In this document: positions 45,501 through 57,500 of the stretch, piece by piece | How the letters are laid out: every line of letters starts with the position of its first letter | Numbering within the stretch: position 1 is the first letter of the stretch | NCBI GenBank assembly: GCA_036172665.1 | Contig: CM069876.1 | Span: forward strand, 5,518,001-5,582,000 | DNA from: Prosopocoilus inquinatus | Lineage: Eukaryota > Arthropoda > Insecta > Coleoptera > Lucanidae | DNA: 64,000 nt | Direction of reading: 5' to 3' | Translations under genes and position numbers: made by a program | The notes under the pieces: model-generated | Told to the model about the DNA's origin: nothing | Databases searched by the model: none | Seen by the model: the letters and a program-made list of their open reading frames with translations, nothing else

Positions 45501-48500
45501 TTTATACATGCAGTTATTATTAGCGTTTCTTTACCTTTGCAAACCTATTTATTTCTTTATATTTAGACCGTACAAATAGGTTACGAGAAATCTGACCAAC
45601 TGTCGCCAATTTTCCTCATGTTCGCACACTGCTAACTGTGGGAGCAATGTTACTCCATCTTCCTCGGTTTTACGAACGAGCAGTGGAGTAATGCTATTAC
45701 TTACTGTCAGAGATGGGAAAATACTTTTGAAAAATATTTAAATACAAGATACTTTTGTAAACATACAAAGACGGTTAAATGACAAAAAAGTTGCCCTATT
45801 TTGAACCCTACCAAAATATTCAAAAAAATCTTTTCTACCTTCATTCGTTTCTGAAATATCAAAAATATCAAAAATCTGAAAATTCTAATTTTCGGAAATC
45901 ATAATAATCTTCCTTATTTATCAAAATAGAATCACGAAATGCGATATTTTTATATTAAATTCGATGAACAATCTAATAGAGTCCGAAGAAATAGGTTAGG
46001 ATTGACAGTTTCGCAGATACGACTGTCAACTGTCTTTTTTCTTATGGACGCTATCTTGGGTATTCATACCACGTGATATAAAAACAAAATCTGTATATGA
46101 CCTTACGACACATTTAATGCTTTTGTTTTAAAACAAAATATGATACTACAAAAGACTTTGAAAAAAAAATATATATATCTAGTAGGGGGATGCGTGTAAA
46201 CATTCTGGACTAAAATTATTATTAAATTACTAAATCTTATTCAATTACGGTACTTATTTATATATGTACTTACATAAAAAATTGCTTTTTAGCAAAAATT
46301 CTTAGTAACTCATTATTTTGCTTTAAAACAAAAGCATAAATGTTCATATGGTCGTATTCAAAAATTATTTCTGCATCACGTACTGTGAATATCTAAGGTA
46401 GCGTCCATAAGAAAAGAAACAGTTGACAGTCGTATCTACGAAACTGTCAAAACTAACCTATTTGTTCGAACTGCATTAGATTGTCCATCGAATTTAATAT
46501 AAAAACACCGATTTTTATAATTTTGTCTTAAGAAATAAGGAAGATATTCTAGATTTTCGAAAATGAGAATTTTCAGTTTTTTGAAGATATTTCAAAAACG
46601 AATGAAAATAGAAAAGATTTTTTTGCATATTTTTTAGACCTCAAGATAGCGCAACTTTTCTATAATTTAACCATCTCTTGTAGTTTACGAGATCCCCATA
46701 GTGGCCCTTTAATTAGTTGTGTATTTGAAGAAACTTTTCAAAAAGATATTCAACACAAAAGCATTCAAGATACAAGATACTATAGTATCTAAGATACTTT
46801 GAAAAAAAAGACTCTTATTTCTTTTTGACCTAAACATTATCCTCCCTATATAAAGAGAAAAGCAGAAAAACCATGCCACCTTCGTTCATAAATAAAAACG
46901 AAAGTTGATTAAGTAATTAATAGGAGTACAAAATTAACCAAAACTAAACAATTTTTGAATTCCATACCAATTAATAAATATTTTACATTTATTTCATTTG
47001 ACTGCTGTTATGATTGTATTACTATTAATGACAATAATTACTTCAAAAAATAAGCAAAATGCAGGAAACAGTATAATACAGCCGCAATTACGCAACATGA
47101 ATTTTTTTGTCGATTTCCCCATTTTATCTCATAAAGGTCGATTAATATTTTAAATACTATTTAGTATCTTAAATACTTTATTAGTATTTAAAATATTTTA
47201 ATAAGATATGTGTAAGATACAAATACTCTTTGAAGGTATCTTTATTTTGTAGACACTTTGCGGTTGTATTGTATTTAACTACAAGATACAAGATACTATC
47301 TCGTATTTAAATACATTTTTGTAGATAGATACAAAGTATCTAGGATCTTTTTTTTCAAGATACTCCCAGCTCTGCTTATGGTATCGTATAATTAATACTA
47401 AGTCCAACAGAACATACAATATTTGAAAATTTCACTGTATTCCCTAGATTATAAACTAAAATTTAGTAGACGATCGAATGAGTTTGCTTTTTGAATATTT
47501 CTGTAGTAAAATTTCTATGAGCTGTTAATTTTTTTCCCTCTGAATATTAACCCTGAGCATTTTAACCCCAAGCGAATGCCAGGGCTTGCCCATAGCTAGC
47601 TACGCCTATGGATTCAGCCATATTTGCTTGAGAGTTCCATTGCAAACCAAAACGACTTGACCAAGGTATGGAGTTACTGAGCCGGTTTTGTAACAACGGT
47701 TGTTATGTCTCATTCATAAGAATTTTTACGCCGGTTTGGAACACCCTGTATATGTACGGTTCGATTAACCGTCTAACCAATTTTCTATCGTGCTTATAAT
47801 CGAACAACCGGTTATTAAAAATGTTCGGCTACTTGACATTTCTCGTAAAGTCCACTTCAAGTATGTAATCATCAACTAAGGTCCCTAGATTTGATCGACA
47901 TTTAACATGTCAGAGAGGATTCGGAAGTACAACGTCATTTCGTTAGTAATGTCAGATGTTATAGTTGGCTAACCTTACTTGGTATGATTTTCCCGTGGGT
48001 TAGGGAGAATAACACATAGCATTGCTATTTCCTAAACGTTACGACTTGACAAAACTTGACAAAATGGCGGATTTGCCGTTGTACTTCCGAACCCTCTTCG
48101 ACATGTTAAATGTCAATCAAAGCTGGAGACCCTATCAACAATGTCTGCCACTATCGCCCCGTGACCAAATTTCATACTTTTCATCTTCCACGTTAATTTC
48201 TGCTTCACCATAAACTGAAGTAACCTCGCCAGTAGCTGTTTGAATTTGATATACCATGGCAATATTTGTCAGTTTCCATTTTGGGAACAGATCTGTTCTT
48301 ATCGGTCCAGTGATTTGGTCCATCTAGTATCAAATTACCGCACCTTCAAATGAATTCCGTATTAGAGTGGGCTATGATTATAGCGCTTTTCTCCTAAAAG
48401 CCTGTAGCACTGAAAGTGATCCAATTATTTAAATTAAATAAATGTCAAATAAATTGTGATGATGATTCTTCCTATTTTCAAATTTTCAGATGTTGGAATT

Positions 48501-51500
48501 ACATCTCAAGATTTTCTTTATTCAAAGTTATTTTCAAACTGGTAGATTAGAAATGGACACTGACAGTTATTGGCAATAATTGTCATCTCATTCTCACAGA
48601 TTAATACAAAGATACGAAGGCTCAGGGTGCACAGTGGGGTTGCCTGATTTAGCTGGCCAAAATTATTTCTATTGCATAATTGATCCAAAATGTGGTTAGG
48701 TAGTTATATAATTATATTTGAAGGCGACAGGAACAATATCGTGAATGTTAAGAGCTTTCACCTCTTATACTGAAGTCTTCTTGATGTTTGCTTGGCTGCC
48801 TCGAATTCCAGTGCAAGGGTCAGTATGTCTGTGCATATGGAGAAGTTAACCGTTTGCAATCTTTGCTGCATTTTTTGATCTTTAATGCTTGAGTAGCCAC
48901 TGGTTCAGACAAGAAATGGCCATATCCCCTCCGCCCCAGACTCACAGCGTTTTCTTGTATATAAGTTTTCAACTAGGTGGTATAGAGTTGCTTCATATGT
49001 GATCACCAAAACGCATATCCAAATTTTCTATCAGTTGATCAAAGTTGTTGTGAATTACAATACTTTGAGATCTTAAAGATACAAATTTAAAAAATTTCTA
49101 CGTTCAAAGTTTAAGAGCTATCCGTAAAGTCTTATACTATTGGAAACCTTAGTAAGATATGTTTTAAACTATGTGTTCATATACAGGGCGTTCCATTAAA
49201 TTTTTTTTAGAAAAATGGTAATTTGCGTTGTGAATTACCCTGTGTAAACTACCCGGAAAAAAATTCGAGTTGACCATACATTTCTGTTTTCTAATAGTTA
49301 AATAATGTATCCACCAAAATTCAAAGCAAAATATTTAAAAATAAGTAATTTATGGAGCAATAAATTTTGTCATTTTTTACCGGTAAATTGTCAATATCTC
49401 GAAAACGATAAACTTTAGGTCAATAAAACCTTATATTATTTTTGTCCATTGATAATGAGACATCTAATAGTGCAATGATATATAGGGTATTCTATTTAAA
49501 AAAACATATGTTAGCGTCGTCACACTCTTACGGAACACTCTGTATGAGTCTAAATAATTTTAGATTATGCATTTAACCGATATGTATGTTATTGCGCACA
49601 CAGATTTCAAAAATTTTCAATAGTAACGCTATAATCTTCCGCCCACGCACTGTTGGTCCACCCTGTACATATTTTGTAAAATAAAAAAAAATACTTAAAC
49701 AATACATGTTTTGCTATTACTATAGCTTCTTAGGGTTGTAACTTGTAACACAAAATTATGGTGCGGTTCTGTTTTATAATAAATTCACCAGTGGTAAGTT
49801 GTTAAGGTTTAGACGACTATTGAATAAGTTGTTGGAATTCGTAAGTTTGTTTATTTCTACAGATTCCAGGAGGTCTAGTTTTTTTAGTTTTACTTTCAAG
49901 GTGTAGAATCTGTATTGAAATTGTGATTAAAATCAGTAAGATGTGTGTCGTAATGCGAATCTGTTTCCTTATGAACAAAATTAAAAAATTGTTCTTTAAT
50001 TTTATTCGTGGGAATTGTAACCATGGTAACATCTAATTAATGTGTATGAGAGGGCGCTAGTTGATATGATCCATGGCTTGCTTTACAGGAACACATTTTT
50101 AGGCGAATTGGACTGGCCGTATATGACATATCAATTCAGCTGCCCTTGGTTTTAAATACTATGCGATCAACGGAATTTATAATAAGAGCAGGCTAAAGAT
50201 ATTTTCCAAAAAGTTGGCAACACTGGCTTGCAGTTTGAAATTAAAAATTTGAAATGTCAGATTTATGACATTTATATTTTTTAATGATTGATAATAAACG
50301 GATTTGTATTATGGAACCTCCCCTAATATTCTAAAAAAAGATTTAAAGTAGCATACGAAATAAAATATCAAAATAAAGATTATATAAAGCACGAGCGTAA
50401 CCTCAAGTATGACAACTGTCATATTATTATTTATTTCTCAGTATATCCAACGACACAGCATAAAATAGCACCAATCACAGCCTCCTCTAATTATGAATTC
50501 CGTTGATCATCCGGTGCATAAGCATAAAATATTTATTTGAAGCAGGGTTGCCATATTGGGCGATTTTTGCTATTTGCACTACATTTTAGAATTTTTGGCG
50601 TTTAAAATTCTTATTCGGCGACTGTTTTGGGCTACTGTTGTTGGTATGTTCACATAACGACATGCAACAAAATTCCACATCTAATGCTTATTCTCTTGTT
50701 TTCTTTTTTTAATTTAAAGAATTGATATTTTGTATTTTATTCACGGTTCGTTTGTTTTATTTCAACCTTTTATTTCCTGCCAGTTTCTTGACTTGCACAA
50801 GTTTTCGGCCGGAGAATCGCCATTTTTTATTTATTATTTTGTCTATCCATTTTTCTTTTCTTTTTTGTTTTTCGCATTTTCTACTTTTTGATCAAATCAG
50901 TTCTCCTATTTTAGAGTCACCTTTTTATAGTTCTTTTTTGTTTAATACGGGCTTGTTTTTACTTGCATTTTAACATCGTGATACATAGTTCTTTTTTTTG
51001 TTTTTTGCTTTTATATTTCTTGCTTATCTATTTTTATCAAATTGTCTTTACTCACTCTGTTGATTGTCGTTTTTTACGATTGTCTTTTATTTCTAGCATT
51101 TTTTTAAAATTTTTGTCTGGACATCCATTTGTTCTTTTTTCAGCTTAGCTGTCAATCTTTTTTGTTTCTTTTCCGTTTCTTTATGCTTTCGTACGACGTA
51201 TGCATTTCTCTATTGTTTTTATTGTCGAATGGATTTTTCAATTCAATTCAGTTCTGAACTGAAATGAATTCTGAATTCAATCTTAATTGAATTCATTTAT
51301 CACATTTTATTGATGCTTTTTTGTCAATTCGTTTGTCGTTTTTCATTTATTTTGTTTTGTGATCTTTTTTTGTTTTACGAGCTGTATTTTATCGTTCATT
51401 TTTTCGCACTATTGACTTTTTTACAGGTTGCTTTTATTTTCTACGATTTTTTTTTGATTCGTTTGGAAAACTGTTGTTTTTCGTTCAGTTCGGTGTTGTC

Positions 51501-54500
51501 TTCTTTTATAATCTAATCGAGAAGCTGAGTCTTTCTACAATTCTTTTTATTTTCTTCACTCACCACCGGTTTCCTCGTCTTAACGACATTTTCAAGTGTA
51601 AACTATAAATCGAAAATATACAGGGTGTTCTTTTACTGTGTGCAAATAAAAAAACCTCGGTATAAGTACACGAAATGCTACTTTCTGCGGGTATTTTTGG
51701 TGGCTGCCGTATCATAGCCAAAAAATTTCACGAACGCCCACCGATACCGCACTCGATCTTCTACGCAGCGTTTCGTAATAAAATAATCACTGATATCGTT
51801 TATTAATTATTTTATTTAAAATTTTAATTCACCGAGCGAAGTAATGTTTTACGATATCAACTATCGACGAATAAATCCGAAAATTTATGCACCAATTAGG
51901 CAAGCGTGTTAAAAATGTTCTTCCTTCACCCTTTACGTAAATAAACTTTTATTGCAATCTCGCTGTTAGCTATGAAAGTATTACTACTTACGGTCCTTGG
52001 AAACAAAGTAAATGTCAAATTTTTATAAGTCTATTAAAAATAATACGGAATGAGAAATTACAATTTGTTTGTACCTCGCTTTTAATTTGTTCGGCAATTA
52101 CGAACCGCAGCTTCTTGAATTGCATTAGATTTTAATTTAAAAATACTTAAACTTGTAATTACTTGCTGTGAAATTAATTTAAATTGTAAACGTTTTGACT
52201 GACCAGCTGATTGGAGCGGCTGATTTACGTCGTTCGTGCTCAAGATCAAGTGAAGTACTGACCCTGGCCTACTTCGGATTCGGGTCATAATTGAAGATGC
52301 GGTCGCGTTCCATTTTTGGCCATGCCAGCGGTTTTCAAACGGTTTAGTGAAAATCTCCTTTGCATTTTATCTCGAAAACTATTAAATTTTTGTTAAGAAC
52401 ATATGAGTTCAATCGTTGCCATTTATGGTGATATATTATAGGTTTAAATATTTGCACACAGTAAAAGAGCACCCTGTATTATAACTAATTATTACTAAAA
52501 GTATTGAATCTTTAAACCTACATCAATTCTTGTTAAGACGACGATACCGGTCGTGAGGAGAAAATAAAAATAATTGTAGAAAGACTCAGCTTTTCAGTTA
52601 AATTATAAATAAAACCTAGGAACAGAAATACAAGAATACAATAATATTGTTTTTTCTTTCGCTGAAACTGTAAAATTAAAAAAAAAGACTCAGCTTTTCA
52701 GTTAAATTATAAATAAAACCTAGGAACAGAAATACAAGAATACAATAATATTGTTTTTTCTTTCGCTGAAACTGTAAAATTAATTACATTTGTATGAGCA
52801 ATTAATGAATAGTTTTTGTTTTTTTATCACCACGTTTTCAATTCGGAAATTCTAAGATGGTATTATGTCATGTTGCTTTATTATTACAGAAAATTTACAG
52901 GTTTTTATTTATTTCTGCTAATATTTCAAATAATGTGGCAAATTAATTGAAACTCTTTTTTACACTTCGGAGTTTGGCGTAATTGGGCCACTTGTTGTAA
53001 AACGTTTGGCTATATTTTTTGAGAAAAATCTGGCAATCTCGATTCGAAGTTCTTTTAAGGACGTTGTCCTTGAACTTTCCTAACGTTTTTCAGTTGTTTA
53101 GAGTCGGATTAACAGTTTTCAAATTGTTTTCCGACAATAACATCTCCAAAAATTAATCCTTTGTCTTTTTTCATTTTCTTTGTTTTTTTTTTTTACTTAT
53201 TTCAGACTATTCTGTTTTCGAAAATACTAATAATAATGATTATAAATGTGTGTTTTACAAAACCTATAAATAATGCCTCTAAAACTATTGGACTATAGAG
53301 AATTCTGATCAAACTCACCTTGATATAAAAGGTAGGGTGTTTCCTTTAAAATAGAGAATTTGCACATATTGCAGTCAAATTGAGACACAACGTATATATC
53401 GGAATAATTTTATATTATGCGGAGCTTGAAACAATGAACCTTTTGTATTAAAAACAGTTTTTATATTTTCAACAGAAAAGGCGCATTTGAAAAAAAAATT
53501 GCATCGGATTTCACATCCGGTGTATCCTGTATTGGGTACCATCGTGTAATTGGTACATGTTTTCTAAATTAAGTCGTTTAATTAAATCCGGCTCTCACCA
53601 TGTAATTACTTAAAACATCAAAATGTACTATGGTGCTCACCAAAAACGATACGACTCGGCAATTTGCTGACCCTTGCGGCAATATACAGACACGAAGGCC
53701 TGAAACCGCTGTAAGAAGTAACTAACTGGTCGACTACGGTCAGGCCTGGAACCTACCGTCCGGATATAATCGTGTTTATTTTCGCCGAAAAATAAGAAAT
53801 ATTATGTACAGATTATTTAAGAATACTCATTACTGTTAGAATGTTATAACTGAACTTTGTAATGCTGCTCTTTCCGTAGGTATTTTGGTTTGTGCTTTAC
53901 TAGATCATTATTTTGCAACTTGTGTATTTTGAGTTTAATAAATTGAAAGCGTATTTTTTGCGGATTTTCTTTGAACCATGAATTCGTCATTTTTAAGAAT
54001 AAAAAAGAACACAAAATTAGCTCTTAAAAAAGCATATACATTTTGAAAATTAGTATATAAAATTGCAGAAAAATTTGAAAAAATTGACGAATGCATACAC
54101 GTGCGTGCAATAAGCGACTTCGTTTTATAATATTACACCGAATATCTCTGAAATTAACAAACAAGTTCTTATTTGTCTGAAAAACGAAATGCTTTATACT
54201 TCTAAAGAACTTTGAATAATTAAGATTGCATTTTGATATGATCATATCACATCGTATATCATATTGAAAATGATTCAATGATTTGCTGATGGTAAAATAT
54301 GTCACACATGTAATGATTGTAGTAGATTCTTGTCTAATGAATTTGTACACTTCTGCTATAAAGTTTTCGGAGTACGAGACATGCCACTGGCAGTAAGAAA
54401 TTTTATGCTTTGCAATTATGAACCTTATAGCCTTTACAACCGTACCTGCTACCCCGATAATAAAACCGGTCATCGCAAACGCAGCGATTTAACACAGATG

Positions 54501-57500
54501 CGAACTTATTCAACCAACTTGAATAATCTGCTAGAAAGACTTTCATTGTAGTTGGATGGTTAAGAAATTTAACAAAATTTATTTTCTAAATATTATAACA
54601 TGTGTAGTAAATAATGTGTGCATTATGAAATTAAAATTTCTGAAACTTTGGCAATTGAAATTAAGTAAGTCAATAAAATAAAATCTGTTATTTTTCGTTA
54701 ATTAAATTTAACTTTCTAGTTTCATTAAATACACATATGTTTTGCAACTAATTAATAGCTTTGTTGAGCAGAACTTCTTAGCATTTATATTATTATAATA
54801 AGAAACAAATTTAAATAATCTAGCTCATTCTATATATTTTTTCAAATACTCAAAAATCATTCACATATTTTCACAAAATAAATGTTATACGATTTAATCA
54901 TTTTCTCTTAACTTCTAGATTAATGAAAACTTGCCAAACTTTGTGGATGAACTTTTCAACTTATTTTACTGATGTCAGATTTGAGAAGAAACTAAAAAGA
55001 AGAATATTATTTTTTCCTCTGTGGCGTAGAATGAAATATGTATATTATTTTTAACGCAAGTATTGCAATTTTTAAGTATTACACATATCATTCTATATTC
55101 TAGGAGTTTAATACTATATTTGTTAAGTTTCCTAAATTTGTATGATTCTGAATAATTTTAATGAGTTAATTATTCGATCAACAAGTATCATCAGTAAACT
55201 TATTATTTAAATGAAATTAAGTTATTTTAAATTTACTTCACTGTAAATTCTTACAATATTATATGATACCGTATAAAAAAGAATAACATACACTGGAAAA
55301 AGTATTCAAGACTTTATTATTGAGAACAACGAAAAACTTATTACAAGTAAAAACAAAACTAAAGTAAAAATTAACAAAACAATAATTCACGTATATATTT
55401 CCAAAAATAGAAAAAATAATAACACTTATTTTTAGTAAAAACATTTTAACTGTTTCAAATGTCCTTCACATTTTAAATACTAATGCCAAACGATTATCAA
55501 ATTCTTTCATAGTATTTTTTTAAAAATTTCAGACATAATTCATGACATTCATAACTGACATTAACATCATATTTGTTTTATTGAAACTTGTTTGCATATT
55601 CTGCCATGCATTGACATGTTTTTTTTATAACTGAACCTGGGAATATTTACCTTTTATGTTTAGAGTTAATAAAATAAGTCACGGTATGTATAGATGCTTC
55701 ATTTTAGGATCCGCAGAAAAACATAACAGCATAAAAGTCATAGGTTTTTATACGTGATATCTCTTTATCACAAAGAACAAAAGGGTGTCATAAAACAGAG
55801 GTTCGGTAAAATGAAACATAATTTTTCTTGATGTCGAAAATATTTTACATGAATAGGTTTATTGACATGTGAATAAGACGTGTATGATAAAATTGAATTG
55901 AAAATATCAATATATTAACATTTATAAAATAAAGATGACGTGAAAAAATGTAAAATATAATGGAAATGCTTAAATAGCATAATAGAAACCGCTTAAATAG
56001 CGCCATCCTGCGATCGCTTCTGCTGACGAAGCCCCAAATAGGACTGAAACAGCTGTACAGAGGAACGGGACAAAATAACTAGAATCAAAATTGTGAGGTC
56101 TTCTATTTACTTAAAAATAAATAAAATCGAACATATGTCCTAATTGTTATTATTTTCTTAAAATTATGTGAGCTTTCCGTATGGCAAAGCTTGTCGGTGA
56201 GCTAATAAATCACCCTGTATTTCATGTTTACTAAAAATCTATTTATGTATTTCTCGTAATGAAAATTTTAGAATACACAGAAAAATATATACAAACTACA
56301 AACGAATAAAATTTTTGTGAAGTCAAACAAACCAGAAGTGTATAAAGGCAGAAATTTGGTATAATTATAATTTTTCAGATTAATTAACATCGTCGATCCT
56401 TTATAGCAATTTAACATTTATATGTCTTTATAATATGATCTGAAATCCTGTTATTTAACAATATAAAATATTCTAATTAAAAAAAAACATTTTTTGTTCA
56501 ATTTTTAAGTTAAAGCAAAAGAGAACAAACAAATTCGCCACCGCGTCCGCGTTCGCAACCGCGCGTCGCCTCAATAAATACTCGGAACCAAATACTGGCA
56601 ACGAAATTCAACAAACCATAAACATCTGCACCGGCCGGGGTTTAATAGGACCTAAGTAAACAACCCTCCTATCGGGGTGCGGAGAAAGTGTCTCTGTTCC
56701 TTAAGGTTCGAAATATATTAGTCCCGTTTCAATAAGGTTCAAATTCGAACGATTTTATTGCTTTTCATTTCGAAACTTTTAAGCATTAGTGTACAACAAA
56801 TTCTTTTTGATTTTCTAACATTTTTAAAATTGTACACTCGTTCAATTTTTACTGCCGCGTAGATTGATAGCTTTGTCAACAGTGAAAAATTAATAAAGTT
56901 GTCAACTTGTTAATATTTTCACCTTAGTGAAGCGACTAATAACGAAACGGTATACAATTGTGTTATTTTCATGTTTTATGAAAGATTGAATTGAATTTAT
57001 TATACGAATGTCTAAATAAAAAAGAAGTTGATACAAAAGATATACATTTTTTTAAATTAAATTGCTCATGATAAATTGTTTCGTTTAATTCGGTAACACG
57101 TTTTTCTTGATCCCTAACGTCACAAATTATTACACTTTTGCAATAAGAAATTTATTTAATCCAGTGTTAAAAATTAAAAAAATTATAACAATTATATAAA
57201 TAGTAAATCAGATAATTGGTAGTCAAAGCATGTAACAAATTATTAGTTGCCTGTAATAATATTTGTTTACGTGGCAATTATCTGTTTTTAGAGTGTAAGG
57301 AAAGAATTAATTTTTTTTTCTACAAATTAAAACAGATTGAATATTTAAGGCGATTTAGTTAATCCGTTCGGAGCGTTTGGTTCTCTATGTGTCTCACTCA
57401 TACGTGCACTAGGTTTCCATATGCTCTCTCTCACTGCTATACCTGTTGTGTTTCCAGCAAATTTATTTTCCAACACGAAATGAATTCGACGAATTCGTTT

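Noticed and set aside
50722..51516. Phe/Leu-rich plus frames that look like membrane proteins
   Set aside because: The tract is T-rich low complexity, and TTT/CTT codons create false hydrophobic peptides.
54024..54473. 149-codon minus frame
   Set aside because: It spans the junction of two transposons, has an atypical composition and no domain, and is not preserved in the sister copies.
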